From Bog-473 sp963836605 (GTDB taxonomy: Bacteria; Actinomycetota; Acidimicrobiia; Acidimicrobiales; RAAP-2): a stretch of DNA of 64,000 bases. The notes beneath the pieces were generated by a model. That model was not told where the DNA came from. It searched no databases and was given only the letters and a program-made list of their open reading frames with translations. Positions within the stretch are counted from its first letter, which is position 1. Each line of letters begins with the position of its first letter. Made by a program: the position numbers and the translations under genes. Of this stretch, positions 16,527 to 25,963 are shown in pieces. Location: contig CAWIKB010000014.1 in the NCBI GenBank assembly GCA_963836605.1, forward strand, positions 496,001 to 560,000, written 5' to 3'.

Positions 16527-18829
16527 GATCGGGGTGGGTCGTCCTTCTCGCACCGGTCGCCATGTTGGCGGCCCTCCCGTCGACGCATGCGGCGGCCAGC
16601 ACGGCCGCGCCCGCCGCCGCAGCCGCCGCCCCCACGTGGTCCCGGGCCACGATCCCCGAGCCGCTCGGTACGTTCAGCGGCAAGCTGCTCGGGACCTCGT
16701 GCGACAGTCCGACCGACTGCGTCGGTGTCGGATGGGGCTCAACGACCGGCTCGCCCATCGGCACGCTGGTCGAACACTGGGACGGGACCGGATGGTCGCC
16801 GGTGGCCAGCCCCAACCCCAGCGATCCGGGTGATGCCTTTCCCCAACTGAACGGCGTCTCGTGCCTCACGGCCTCCGCCTGTACCGCCGTCGGCACCGAC
16901 CTCACCACCTCGAACGGATCGAACACCATCGTCGAGAGCTACAACGGCACCTCCTGGTCGGTGATCCCGAGCCCCGACGTGGGGGGAGCGACCAACAACA
17001 CGCTGAGCGGGGTCAGCTGCCAGTCGCTCAGCCTGTGCATGGCGGTCGGCACGAGCGTGACGACGTCACCCGACGTCCAGACGCTCATCGAACAATGGAA
17101 CGGAACCACGTGGTCCATCGATCCGAGTCCAAACGTGTCCGGAGCCCTGCAGACGTGGCTGACCTCGGTCTCCTGTCCCACGGCGAGCAATTGCGAGGCG
17201 GTGGGTTACAGCCTGGCCGGCTCGGGCACCCAACCCGTGGTGGAGCAGTGGAACGGGACCACATGGTCGATGGCGACGGCGGCATTGCCTCCCGGATCAG
17301 CGGACAACGAACTGTCCGGAGTGGCGTGCACGAGAAAGGCGAACTGCGTCGCGGTCGGTCGGACCTACGCGACAAATTCGTCGCCGGCCACCGCACTGGC
17401 CGAACATTGGAACGGCTCCCTGTGGTCCGTCGTGCCCACTCCCAACCCGACGGGCGTCCTCGGGGACTTTCTGGTCTCGGTCTCGTGCTACGCCGCCGCC
17501 GGATGCGTCGCGGCGGGTGAGAGTTACCTGGACAACAGCGGCGACTCGCAGACGCTCGTCGAACGGCTCACCCAGGGGGCATGGGCGGTCGAACCGAGTC
17601 CGAACGCGCCCGGTACCACGACGAGCCTTTTGTCGGGCATCGGCTGTCCGGTCGGCTCGAACTCGTGTGTCGCCGTGGGCCAGAGCTATACGCCTGACGA
17701 GGACAGCCTGCTCGCCCTGGCGCACCAGGCCGGACCATGGAAATTGACCGCGGTGGCCGGACCCAGCACGCCGGCCCGGAGCTCCCTCCAAGGCGTGGGC
17801 TGTTCAACCACGACGTGCGCGGCGGTCGGCAGCGCCTTCCCAACGAATTCTTTCGATCGCAACGGCTTCATTGAGCAGTGGAACGGGACGGACTGGACGC
17901 TCGGGACAAGCGCCGAGCCGACCGGGGCGGTAGTGACTGATCTGAACGGCGCCGCCTGTCCCTCTGCGGGCCTCTGCCTCGCCGTCGGAGACGTCGGCAT
18001 GGGGACGGCCGGTCAGGAAGGGCAGGCCAGCGCCTACGCGGAGAGCTGGAACGGGGCATCGTGGTCCACCATGACGACGCCCGACCCGTCCGGCGCCACC
18101 TACGTCAGCCTGACCTCGGTCTCGTGTTCGAGCCCGACCAACTGCACCGCCGTCGGGTACAGCGAGACCACCCCGGGAGCTCCCCGAACGGCGCTGGCCG
18201 AGCGGATGGTGGGAACCAACTGGACCCTCCAAAGCCCCGTGATCCCACCAGGGGCCACCGCGACAAGTCTCCAGGGCGTCTCGTGTGCGACGGCCAAAGT
18301 CTGCACGGCCGTAGGTTCCTTCGTTGATTCCTCGGGCGTCACCGAGACGTTGGTGGAGCAGTGGAACGGGACCACATGGTCGGTGACGTCGAGTCCCGAC
18401 GTCGCCGGAGCAGCCACCAACGATCTGCTGGGTGTCTCGTGCCTCGGCACCGCCACCTGCGTCGCCGTCGGGTACAGCGAGAGCGGATCCGGCCAGGAAT
18501 CGAGCCTGGCCGAGAGGCTGACCACGGGCGTATGGGCCATTGAGACCACACCGAATGTGACGGGGGCGTACTCCACCGTCCTGTCCGGGGTCGCCTGTAT
18601 GAAGGGTGCACCGTGTGAGGCTTCGGGTTATGCAGAGAACGGCAGCGGCGACACGACCCTTGTCGTCTCGGGATTCACGAACTGGTCCACCGTGAAGAGT
18701 GCGACCATCGTCGGGGATTACTCGACCGGTCTGAATGGTGTGGCCTGTATGTCGACCACCTTCTGCGCCGCCGCGGGGTCCGGTCCCAATGGATTCGGGG
18801 AGGACGACGGCCTGATCGAACAGAATTGA
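16523..18829 (+). CDS. Secreted 14-repeat beta-propeller-like protein
   Basis: 768 residues. A signal peptide (hydrophobic VVLLAPVAMLAALPSTHAAA) is followed by an Ala/Pro stretch. Then come 13 full repeats of about 52 residues and one half repeat. The consensus is LsGVSCxxxxxCxAVG, then a TLVEQWNGTTWS strand, then SPNxxGA. Each repeat keeps a Cys pair 5-7 residues apart, likely one disulfide per blade. The N-terminus (PTWSRATIPEPLGTFSG) looks like the second half of a repeat and the C-terminus is only the first half, the usual velcro closure of a propeller. Fourteen blades would make two seven-bladed rings. Function is unknown; surface or extracellular location is inferred. Confidence 0.8.
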   Translation: MRSGWVVLLAPVAMLAALPSTHAAASTAAPAAAAAAPTWSRATIPEPLGTFSGKLLGTSCDSPTDCVGVGWGSTTGSPIGTLVEHWDGTGWSPVASPNPSDPGDAFPQLNGVSCLTASACTAVGTDLTTSNGSNTIVESYNGTSWSVIPSPDVGGATNNTLSGVSCQSLSLCMAVGTSVTTSPDVQTLIEQWNGTTWSIDPSPNVSGALQTWLTSVSCPTASNCEAVGYSLAGSGTQPVVEQWNGTTWSMATAALPPGSADNELSGVACTRKANCVAVGRTYATNSSPATALAEHWNGSLWSVVPTPNPTGVLGDFLVSVSCYAAAGCVAAGESYLDNSGDSQTLVERLTQGAWAVEPSPNAPGTTTSLLSGIGCPVGSNSCVAVGQSYTPDEDSLLALAHQAGPWKLTAVAGPSTPARSSLQGVGCSTTTCAAVGSAFPTNSFDRNGFIEQWNGTDWTLGTSAEPTGAVVTDLNGAACPSAGLCLAVGDVGMGTAGQEGQASAYAESWNGASWSTMTTPDPSGATYVSLTSVSCSSPTNCTAVGYSETTPGAPRTALAERMVGTNWTLQSPVIPPGATATSLQGVSCATAKVCTAVGSFVDSSGVTETLVEQWNGTTWSVTSSPDVAGAATNDLLGVSCLGTATCVAVGYSESGSGQESSLAERLTTGVWAIETTPNVTGAYSTVLSGVACMKGAPCEASGYAENGSGDTTLVVSGFTNWSTVKSATIVGDYSTGLNGVACMSTTFCAAAGSGPNGFGEDDGLIEQN

Positions 18830-19340
18830 CCGGTCGCCGCGACGCAGGGGCGCCCGGGCCTCGTCCGGTCGTCGCGCCGCTCGTCAAGATCGCTCCATGT
18901 CGATCCTTCGCCCGGACGGATGGACCCGCCATCAACTCGGGCTGACGCCTGAGTCCTCGAATCTCAGCGGCTCGAGTTGGTGCGGCTCACCGCACCATTC
19001 AAGGTGAGTCTTCGCCGGACCACGTCGAGGGTGGGTCACTCGCCGGAAATGACTGCTCGCTCGCCACTTGCACCGGGTCCTCCCCTGCAGGCTCGCCTTC
19101 GGGTCCCCCGTCAGCGCTCGAAGGGGAGCATTCGGGTTCAATGTGCGTCATCGGACGGCTCCCTCGTGTCGCGTGGACTGGTTCCCTTGCACACAGTCTG
19201 CTCGGTTCCTCTCAACCTCTTCGGCACTGCAACAGGAGTAACCAGCTTCGAGGAGCTTCGAAGGCAGGTACTCCGCGAGAACCCAGGTTAGGGGCTGGCC
19301 CGGTGGAGGCGGCCCCACGCCGGTTCGGTACGATCCAGAT
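18830..19340. other. Intergenic region
   Basis: About 510 bp with no gene I can support; the open frames are short and lack ribosome sites. TACGAT at 19329-19334 ends 6 nt before the GTG at 19341 and is a plausible -10 for a leaderless transcript of the next gene. Confidence 0.5.
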
Positions 19341-20999
19341 GTGAGCGAAGGCGGACCACGTGTTGCCGATCTGCTCGTGCGCTGTCTCGAACACGAGGGC
19401 GTCACGTGCGTGTTCGGCATCCCCGGTGAGGAGAACATCTACTTCACCGATGCCCTCTGCCGCTCATCCATCCGCTACGTCCTGGTCCGCCATGAGCAAG
19501 CCGCCTCGTTCATGGCCGAGATCTTCGGCCGCCTGACCGGGCGGGCGGGTGTCTGTTCGTCGACGCTCGGACCGGGGGCCATCAACCTCCTCCTCGGCGT
19601 GGCGGATGCCAACACCAACAGCACGCCGGTCGTGGCCCTTTCCGCGCAGGTCGGGCTCAATCGCATCTACAAGGAGTCCCACCAGAGCGTCGACCTCGTC
19701 TCGATGTTCTCACCGGTGACCAAGTGGGCGGATACGGTCCTCACCCCGGGAGCCGTTCCCGAGATGATCCGCAAGGCCTTCAAACTGGCTCAGAGCGAAC
19801 GTCCCGGCGCCGTCTACCTGGCCGTGCCCGAGGACATCGAGGTCCAAGAGGCGGCGCACGACCTCGTGCCCCTCGACGTCAACGTCCCCCGGTCCGACGA
19901 GCCTTCGCCCTCGCAGATCGGCCGCGCTGCCGCGGTCCTCAACGGAGCCAGCCGACCCATCGTGCTGGCCGGCCACGGCGCCGCGCGGAGCGATGCGGCA
20001 GGGGCGCTTCGACGGTTCTCCGAGCAACTCGGCCTCCCGGTCGCCACCACCTTCCACGGCAAGGGCGTGTTCCCCGACGATCACCCGCACGCGCTGGGCG
20101 CCGTGGGGTTCATGAGCCACGACTACGTCAACTTCGGTTTCGACGAGGCCGACGTGATCGTCAGCGTGGGTTATGAGCTCCAGGAGTTCGATCCGGTCCG
20201 GATCAACCCAGGTGGGGACAAGCGGATCATCCACCTCAGCCGCTTTCCGGCCGAAGTGGATGCCCACTACGACGTCGAGGTGGGTGTGCAGGCCGACCTG
20301 AGCCGCACCCTGGACGCGCTGGCCGCGGCGACGACGTGCCGGTTCGAACTCGGAACCAGCGGTGAAAAGATTCGGCGACTGCTGTCCGCGGACCTGGCCC
20401 GCGGGGCGGCCGACGACAGTTTCCCGCTCAAGCCCCAGCGGATCGTGGCCGACACCCGCGCCGCCCTCGATCGCACCGACATCGTCCTGGCCGACACCGG
20501 GGCGGTCAAGATGTGGATGGCCCGGCTGTACCCGACCTACGAACCCAACACCTGCCTCATCTCGAACGGCCTTTCCACCATGGCCTTCGCGCTGCCTGGC
20601 GCCATCGGGGCCAAGCTGGCCGAACCGAACCGACGAGTGCTGGCGGCGGTCGGCGACGGGGCGTTCCTCATGAATTCGCAAGAGATCGAGACCGCAGTGC
20701 GTGAACGCATCCCGCTGACCGTGCTGATCTGGCAGGACGACGCCTACGGGTTGATCAAGTGGAAGATGAACCTCGAGCTCGGCCACGACGTGGCCATCGG
20801 CTTCACCAATCCCGATTTCGTCGCCTACGCCGAGAGCTTCGGCGCGCGCGGCTATCAGGTGCGGTCGGCGAAGGACCTGTTGCCCATGCTCACCGAAGCG
20901 CTGGCCGCCGACACCGTGTCGGTGATCGCCTGCCCGGTGGACTACGCGGAGAACCTCAGGTTGACGACCGACCTGGGCGACCTGACAGGTCCCTTCTAG
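19341..20999 (+). CDS. Thiamine-diphosphate enzyme, acetolactate synthase (AlsS-like) group
   Basis: 552 residues from GTG 19341. The N-terminal TPP domain has FGIPGEENIYF and the catalytic Glu in LVRHEQAASFMAE (E52). The central domain follows. The C-terminal TPP/Mg site is VGDGAFLMNSQEIETA, and QDDAYGLIKWKMNLELG is characteristic of the catabolic, FAD-independent acetolactate synthases. The reaction would be condensation of two pyruvates. No regulatory subunit gene or acetolactate decarboxylase is adjacent, so the product's fate is unclear. Other TPP carboligases are possible. Confidence 0.85.
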   Translation: MSEGGPRVADLLVRCLEHEGVTCVFGIPGEENIYFTDALCRSSIRYVLVRHEQAASFMAEIFGRLTGRAGVCSSTLGPGAINLLLGVADANTNSTPVVALSAQVGLNRIYKESHQSVDLVSMFSPVTKWADTVLTPGAVPEMIRKAFKLAQSERPGAVYLAVPEDIEVQEAAHDLVPLDVNVPRSDEPSPSQIGRAAAVLNGASRPIVLAGHGAARSDAAGALRRFSEQLGLPVATTFHGKGVFPDDHPHALGAVGFMSHDYVNFGFDEADVIVSVGYELQEFDPVRINPGGDKRIIHLSRFPAEVDAHYDVEVGVQADLSRTLDALAAATTCRFELGTSGEKIRRLLSADLARGAADDSFPLKPQRIVADTRAALDRTDIVLADTGAVKMWMARLYPTYEPNTCLISNGLSTMAFALPGAIGAKLAEPNRRVLAAVGDGAFLMNSQEIETAVRERIPLTVLIWQDDAYGLIKWKMNLELGHDVAIGFTNPDFVAYAESFGARGYQVRSAKDLLPMLTEALAADTVSVIACPVDYAENLRLTTDLGDLTGPF

Positions 21000-21229
21000 G
21001 AGCCGGAACGAGGTGCATCCTCCGCAGGGGTGGTGGGGACCCTTCCGACACGGCTGGGGGCGGTCAAATCTGCCTTCTACCGGTTGTACCTGCACCGCTG
21101 ACGTGGCGGGCGATTTCTGACGATCTGGGTAGGATCGACCCGATTGGTGGCTAATTCCGTCGTCGGGCGAATCTTGCTCTCCGAATGTCGTACGATCGAC
21201 CATGAAATTTGGTCACAAGCGAGCACCCG

Positions 21230-21939
21230 ATGGACACGGTGGTGACTGTGCAACGAACGAACTAAGAGAGCCCTTGGTGCTTTGGTGATGACGGGCGCCC
21301 TGCTCGGACTTGCTGGAGCGGTGAGCGGTGGAGGGGCGGCGGCCACAGCAGCACCAAGCGGCCAGTCGTCAGGAACGGCCAGCGAGCCGTCAGGAACGGC
21401 CAGCGCTACCCAACCAGGCGTGACGCCCACCAAAAAGTACGTCAATTGTGTCAATGACGGCGGTACGTCGAGAGGGGCTCCGATCAAACAGTTCCGCGCC
21501 TCGATGTGGAAACCCAGGGTGACCAGATCTCTGTGGGCCCAATCATCGCGTGGAATACCGCCGCGAATGCCTTCGGTTCGCGGGCGGTGACGTCCATGTT
21601 CATCACGGTCAACAACTTCGCCTTTACCCCCCGCTCTTGGCGGGTCTCCTGGTATTGCACGTCCGATAAGAGCAAAGCGTGGCTTGTCTTCGGGACAGCG
21701 AGGGTCGACATTCTCCGCGGCGGCCAACAGGTAATCCGATCGGGTTGACGACGGCATTCGCCAATGGTTGGCACGGTTGGCGGGGCAGCGTATTGAACCT
21801 TGATCTCGTGCCGGGCGAGCCCGGGCAACGCCAGGACGAGTCGGCATATTGTCGATTGCGAGAACCTTGGACGGTTGAACCCGACTGTCCCCGCTGTGTT
21901 TTTCTTCCGGAGTCGCGTCAGAAGGACTGGAACTGGTGA
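21230..21939 (+). pseudogene. Decayed gene for a small exported protein (frameshifts)
   Basis: Three frames join into one plausible protein. A possible start (ATG 21230, MDTVVTVQRTN) shifts near 21263 into a Sec signal peptide (KRALGALVMTGALLGLAGAV) followed by a Ser/Gly/Thr linker and YVNCVNDGG. Another shift near 21460-21500 leads into ISVGPIIAWNTAANAFGSRA, AVTSMFITVNNFAFTPRSW and KAWLVFGTARVDILRGG up to the stop at 21748. A third shift near 21740 leads into LTTAFANGWHGWRGSVLNLD. Each part is compositionally protein-like while its neighbours in the same frame are not. I do not recognise the family. A sequencing-error explanation is possible but needs several errors. Confidence 0.45.
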
Positions 21940-21967
21940 AGTCCGAGATCCAGACCGACGACGCCGG

Positions 21968-22771
21968 TCAGGTGGGGGTAGACGCCATAGCCGCCAACAT
22001 TCCTTCGAGGGCAGCTTGGTCCGGAGCATCGAAACGATCGGCGGCGGGCACCATCGCCAGCGAGTCGACGATGAAGTCGAACATGGCACCGGGGGCGGGC
22101 GGGAGATGGCTGCTGCACACCATGGTCGGCTCGATGGCACGAAGTCGTTCGAGAGCTCTGCCGAAAGCGTCGCGGTCGACGTCATGCACCCACGACGAGT
22201 CGATCGTCGCCCAGCGGACCTGCCCCGACCGGAGATCGTCGGGGTCGAGGTCGGCGGCGTTGTGGGGGACGTCGGGGAGCAGCGCCCCGAAGCAGTCAGA
22301 GCTGAACAAGATCCCGGTGCGATCGTCGACGAAGCCAGTCGTGATCGGGTTGTCGTAGACGGGTGGCTTCACCGCAGTAAGCCGGCGGTCGCCGACGGTC
22401 AGCGTGTGGCCGGGGTTGACGAAGTGCACACGTTCCATGGGAAGGGGCGTCGAGGACAACCCCATGATGCCGATGCCGAGGAACGACGTGATGATCCGCA
22501 GGTTCGGACTGGCCTCGAGCAGGGTGGCCAGGGAACCGATGTGATCGAAGTCGGTGTGGGTGAGCCAGATCCAGCGCAGATCGGCGGGGTCGATCACAGA
22601 AGTCAGTTCGGCCATGAACTCGGAGGCGCCGGCCACGGTGCCGGTGTCGACGAGGATGGGCTCTTTGCCGTGCAGCACAAACGCGTTGATGGCGAGCGAG
22701 CCGAGCGTCGGGATGTCGGCGTTCGTCGCGATGACGTCGACGCCGGGGGTGGCCGTGAAACTGGTCGTCAC
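21968..22771 (-). CDS. MBL-fold metallohydrolase, ODP-like
   Basis: 267 residues from GTG 22771, which overlaps the SRPBCC stop (GTGA). The metal motif is WLTHTDFDHIGSLATLL, so HxDxDH replaces the usual HxHxDH. An acidic residue at this position is typical of di-iron flavodiiron/ODP proteins. Other likely ligands are in ILFSSDCFGALLP and CSSHLPPAPG. The family binds O2 or NO, or senses redox. Translation is coupled to the SRPBCC gene upstream, and a TetR gene is divergent. Confidence 0.85.
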   Translation of the reverse strand: MTTSFTATPGVDVIATNADIPTLGSLAINAFVLHGKEPILVDTGTVAGASEFMAELTSVIDPADLRWIWLTHTDFDHIGSLATLLEASPNLRIITSFLGIGIMGLSSTPLPMERVHFVNPGHTLTVGDRRLTAVKPPVYDNPITTGFVDDRTGILFSSDCFGALLPDVPHNAADLDPDDLRSGQVRWATIDSSWVHDVDRDAFGRALERLRAIEPTMVCSSHLPPAPGAMFDFIVDSLAMVPAADRFDAPDQAALEGMLAAMASTPT

Positions 22772-23304
22772 GACCGCGTCTCCTTGTCCAACTCGGTTTG
22801 TGCGGATGCGCTGCGATGGGCAGGCTCGGACGTGGTCCTGAGGCGCTCGAGGGTGGTACGCATGCCCTCGAGCAGCTCCTTGTGGCGGTTGAGTGGGACA
22901 TCGAGGATGCGCGCCCAGGTGGGGATCCAGCGCACCTCGTAGGACTCGGTGACCCGAGTGCGGCCGTCGCCAGCCGACTCGAACCGGTAACGCCACGCCG
23001 TCGACGGCCGTCCACCCTCGTCGGTGATGAAGGTGAACTCACGTCCCGGATCGGCCGCCAGCACGGTCCCGTGACGCGAATAGCGGATGCGTCGGCCCGG
23101 GCCTACCGCGTTGTGACCAACGAACGTCGTGCCGACCACGGGCACGCTGACGTCTCCCTCCCATTCGACGCTCTCGCACTCGGGGCTCCACTCTCCGATG
23201 CGTGGGAGGTCGGAGACCAACCCGTAGAGCGTCGTAGCGTCGGCCTCGATCTCGAGCTCGACGCTGTCCTCGGTCAACCACCACCGCTGATTCTTCGGTG
23301 CCAT
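22768..23304 (-). CDS. SRPBCC (START-like) family protein
   Basis: 178 residues. The polyketide cyclase/dehydrase-like fold is suggested by VELEIEADATTLYGLVSDLPRIGEWSPECE near the N-terminus (helix-grip start), SVPVVGTTFVGHNAVGPGRR and WRYRFESAGDGRTRVTESYE. The hydrophobic cavity could bind a lipid or aromatic compound. It is co-transcribed with the MBL-fold gene and divergent from the TetR gene at 23396, which probably controls both. Confidence 0.85.
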   Translation of the reverse strand: MAPKNQRWWLTEDSVELEIEADATTLYGLVSDLPRIGEWSPECESVEWEGDVSVPVVGTTFVGHNAVGPGRRIRYSRHGTVLAADPGREFTFITDEGGRPSTAWRYRFESAGDGRTRVTESYEVRWIPTWARILDVPLNRHKELLEGMRTTLERLRTTSEPAHRSASAQTELDKETRS

Positions 23305-23342
23305 GATCCACTCCCTTCCTCCGCCGCAAATGACACTGGCAA

Positions 23343-23361
23343 GTTAAAGTATTTAGCTAAC
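23343..23361. promoter_or_regulatory. Putative TetR operator between divergent genes
   Basis: A 19-bp AT-rich imperfect palindrome, GTTAAAGTATTTAGCTAAC, with GTTA/TAAC ends, sits in the 91-bp gap between the SRPBCC and TetR starts. TAAGGT (23383-23388) ends 7 nt before ATG 23396 and may be the -10 of a leaderless tetR transcript. Confidence 0.45.
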
Positions 23362-23395
23362 GCTGTCAAGGGAAACTTCTGCTAAGGTGTCGTGA

Positions 23396-24061
23396 ATGGT
23401 GTCAACCGACGATGCAATCGGCCCACTACCTGGAGACCGTCGGGCCCGCCGGCGTCAGGAAACCATTGAGGAGATCCTCGCCATCGCCTCCGACGTGATG
23501 TCCGAGGAGGGTGTCAACGGCCTCAGTCTCTCCGAGGTCGCCCGCCGGCTCGGCGTGAAGCCGCCGTCGATCTACAAGTACTTCGACTCGCTCATGTCCA
23601 TCTACAACGCCCTGTTCGAACGGGGCCAACGCGACCACCTCGAGGCCATTGACACCGCGATGGCGCCGACCGAGCCGGGTCTCGCCGCTCTCGCGGCGGG
23701 CCTCGAGGCCAGCGGTCGCTGGGCGCTGGCCCACCCGGCGACGGCACAATTGCTGTTCTGGCGCCCGGTGCCCAGCTTCGAGCCCACACCCGAGGCCATG
23801 GAACCGAGCGTCGAGATGGTCCGGCTCCAACGCCAAGCACTGGCCGACGCGGCGGCAGCCAGGCAACTCGGACCAGGCGCCGACTCCGACGAGGCGCTCT
23901 GGGTGACCTCGGTCCTCGTCAGTGGCGTCGTCGGACAGGCGTTGGCCAACGAGCCGGGTCTCCCCTGGGGAGAGGGCCGCTTCAGCCCCTTGCTCCCCAA
24001 GCTGCTCGGCACGCTCGCCGCCCTCTACCCCCCGAAGCCGGCCCGCCGCCTCCCCGTCTAA
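23396..24061 (+). CDS. TetR/AcrR family regulator
   Basis: 221 residues from ATG 23396. The HTH lies at about residues 25-70 with VNGLSLSEVARRLGVKPPSIYKYFDSL. The ligand-binding domain resembles the WHG type (ALWVTSVLVSGVVGQALANEP). It is divergent from the SRPBCC-MBL operon and is inferred to repress it and possibly itself from the 23343-23361 palindrome. Confidence 0.9.
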   Translation: MVSTDDAIGPLPGDRRARRRQETIEEILAIASDVMSEEGVNGLSLSEVARRLGVKPPSIYKYFDSLMSIYNALFERGQRDHLEAIDTAMAPTEPGLAALAAGLEASGRWALAHPATAQLLFWRPVPSFEPTPEAMEPSVEMVRLQRQALADAAAARQLGPGADSDEALWVTSVLVSGVVGQALANEPGLPWGEGRFSPLLPKLLGTLAALYPPKPARRLPV

Positions 24062-24157
24062 ATTGCCAACATCGCGACGGCAGTGTCGCGGCGGCGTCCA
24101 ATCGAACCCATTTGCGGGATAACCGACGGCTGTGGCCGCAATCTCACGAATAGTTGC

Positions 24158-25570
24158 CTAGCCCTTCGTCACCGAACCGGCCGGTGGAATGGTGCCCGGG
24201 CCGGTCGTGAGACAGCCAGCGGCCTTCGACGGATCGATCGGAGCCGCCAGTTTCGGGGGCTTCAGGAAAGCCGGGGGTCTGGCCAGGTCCACAGAGTCCA
24301 AAAGGTTGTCAGCGGCAGAGTCCCGATAGGTCAAGGTGGGCAGGTTCCATTTGGTCTCGACCAGCTTCAGCACCGAGGTGTGGTCGTGCACCACGTGGGA
24401 CACGTAATGCGGGCGAGCGTAGGGAGAAACCACACCGGCCGGAACCCGAAAGCCCAACCGGGTGAAGCCTTCCTGTTGGTCCCCCGCGACGGTGATCGGG
24501 GCCACGTTGTCCGGCTTGACTGCCTTGGGTGGAGGAACGTGGTCGTAGTAACCGCCCGACTCGTCGTAGCACCACACCAGCAGGGTGCCGGGCCACTGTG
24601 GCGAGGACATGACGGCATTGACCACCTGGGACATGAACTGGTCGCCGTACTGAACGTCCTGGGGGTTCTCTTCGGACTGGTTGCTGAAATCGGGGTCCAC
24701 CAGGCTGAACGAGGGCAAGGTCCCTGCCGACGCATCAGAGAAGAACTCACCGATCTTGGCCAGGTGTGAGGAAAAGCCCGGCAGACTATTTTGGTAGCTC
24801 CAGATCAGAGTGGAGGGCAACGACGAGTAGTAGTTCTTCCACGGGATGGCGTGGGCCGTCAGCGCCTCGAACACAGTCCCGTTCGGCGGGCGGTCGGATG
24901 GAAAGGTGTCGGTGAGAAGGCCCAGCGACGTACCCGCCATCAGGAAGCGCCGGTTGGGGTAGGTCTGTGCACCCACCGAGCAGAAGTAGCGGTCGCACAC
25001 CGGGAACGTGGTGGCCAGCGAGTTGACGAACGGCATCACCGATGGCGTGAAGTACCCCATGGAGACCGGGCCGCTCGGGCTCTTTACGAAACCGTCCATC
25101 TTCCCGCCGGCATACGACGTCCAGTAGGCGTCCCAGGTGTTGAAGGGGTAGTGGGCCTCCTGGCATGGGTTGGGCATGGGGAATGCCCGTACGACTGCGT
25201 TCTCGAACGGTGGAGTGGCGGCGCTCGTCTCGGGCCAGGGATTGGAGGCGAGGGGCACTCCGTGCCTGTTCTTCGCGAACCCGTCCCCCCGCCCCTTCAG
25301 CATCCCCAGGATGTTGTCGTAGGAGTGGTTCTCCATCATCACCACCACGATGTTGGTGATACGAGGAAGCTGGTCGGTACCGGCGGCAGCTCTGGGATTC
25401 GGGAGCATGCCCGGCCGGACCGTGGCTCTGAACCTTGACCGCGGCGGCGCGGCCCCCGCACTTGGACTTACACCTGCACTGGCTGCGGTCGTTACGAACG
25501 CTGTAGCCCCGACGAAGGCCCCGCCTAGAACAGCCCGTCTCGAGATCGGTTGCGATTCATCCATGGTCAT
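24158..25570 (-). CDS. Tat-exported phosphoesterase (phospholipase C/acid phosphatase family)
   Basis: 470 residues from ATG 25570 (an alternative ATG lies 6 nt on). The N-terminus has a twin-arginine signal, ISRRAVLGGAFVGATAFV. The family motif is VVVMMENHSYDNILGML (ENxS/T nucleophile region), with VCDRYFCSVGAQTYPNR, LVWCYDESGGYYDHVPPP and RLGFRVPAGVVSPYARP further on. Such enzymes hydrolyse phospholipids or phosphomonoesters outside the membrane after folded export. It converges with the TetR gene. CGCGAC/GTCGCG arms at 24073-24090 form a small hairpin in the gap. Confidence 0.9.
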   Translation of the reverse strand: MTMDESQPISRRAVLGGAFVGATAFVTTAASAGVSPSAGAAPPRSRFRATVRPGMLPNPRAAAGTDQLPRITNIVVVMMENHSYDNILGMLKGRGDGFAKNRHGVPLASNPWPETSAATPPFENAVVRAFPMPNPCQEAHYPFNTWDAYWTSYAGGKMDGFVKSPSGPVSMGYFTPSVMPFVNSLATTFPVCDRYFCSVGAQTYPNRRFLMAGTSLGLLTDTFPSDRPPNGTVFEALTAHAIPWKNYYSSLPSTLIWSYQNSLPGFSSHLAKIGEFFSDASAGTLPSFSLVDPDFSNQSEENPQDVQYGDQFMSQVVNAVMSSPQWPGTLLVWCYDESGGYYDHVPPPKAVKPDNVAPITVAGDQQEGFTRLGFRVPAGVVSPYARPHYVSHVVHDHTSVLKLVETKWNLPTLTYRDSAADNLLDSVDLARPPAFLKPPKLAAPIDPSKAAGCLTTGPGTIPPAGSVTKG

Positions 25571-25669
25571 AAGACTACGGAATGACCGGTCCGGTGTCCG
25601 GATGCGATTCGTGAGGCCCGTGCGGATCCGTTCCGCACGACGTTCGGCGATCCATATGTCCGCGGCACC

Positions 25670-25963
25670 ATGGATCACCCGACCGAGTGCCAGCAGATCA
25701 AAGTCCTCTGTCAACCCAAGTCGCAGAAAGCGAAGTTGATCGACGATAAGTGGAAGCACGCTTCGGGTGCCGGCAAAGACGCGAAGCAAGAAGAAGACGA
25801 TCGGTTCGACTCGGCGAAGGAGGGTGCACCCAGGTCGCCGGACGCAGCAGTTGGGCCGACATCGGATCAGCTGTCGGCCCTCGGACAGCGCCTTGAGCGT
25901 GGCGAGTTGACCGAATCCGAATTCGACGCGGCCGTTCAGCGGATTATGGATCCCCGGCGCTAG
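25670..25963 (+). CDS. Small protein with SHOCT-like C-terminus
   Basis: 97 residues. The C-terminal 30 residues (SDQLSALGQRLERGELTESE and on) fit the SHOCT pattern, a short bihelical oligomerisation module. The first 65 residues are charged and lysine-rich with no recognisable domain. No ribosome site is visible, so the exact start is doubtful. It is divergent from the phosphoesterase gene. Confidence 0.4.
   Translation: MDHPTECQQIKVLCQPKSQKAKLIDDKWKHASGAGKDAKQEEDDRFDSAKEGAPRSPDAAVGPTSDQLSALGQRLERGELTESEFDAAVQRIMDPRR

Noticed and set aside
16523..18829. Repeat array read as a possible DNA-level satellite
   Set aside because: Repeats are conserved as protein (52-residue units) but diverged in DNA, so they reflect domain duplication, not a DNA repeat.
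18830..19340. Possible tRNA or small RNA in the gap
   Set aside because: No cloverleaf, T-loop GTTCGA pattern or clear promoter-terminator pair found by eye.
19710..21203. Long minus-strand open frame opposite the TPP enzyme
   Set aside because: Composition rich in Arg/His/Gly/Val without motifs; the plus-strand gene has full catalytic motifs.
24073..24090. CGCGAC/GTCGCG hairpin as a terminator
   Set aside because: Only 6 bp of stem and no T-run; too weak to list separately, though its position between convergent genes fits.
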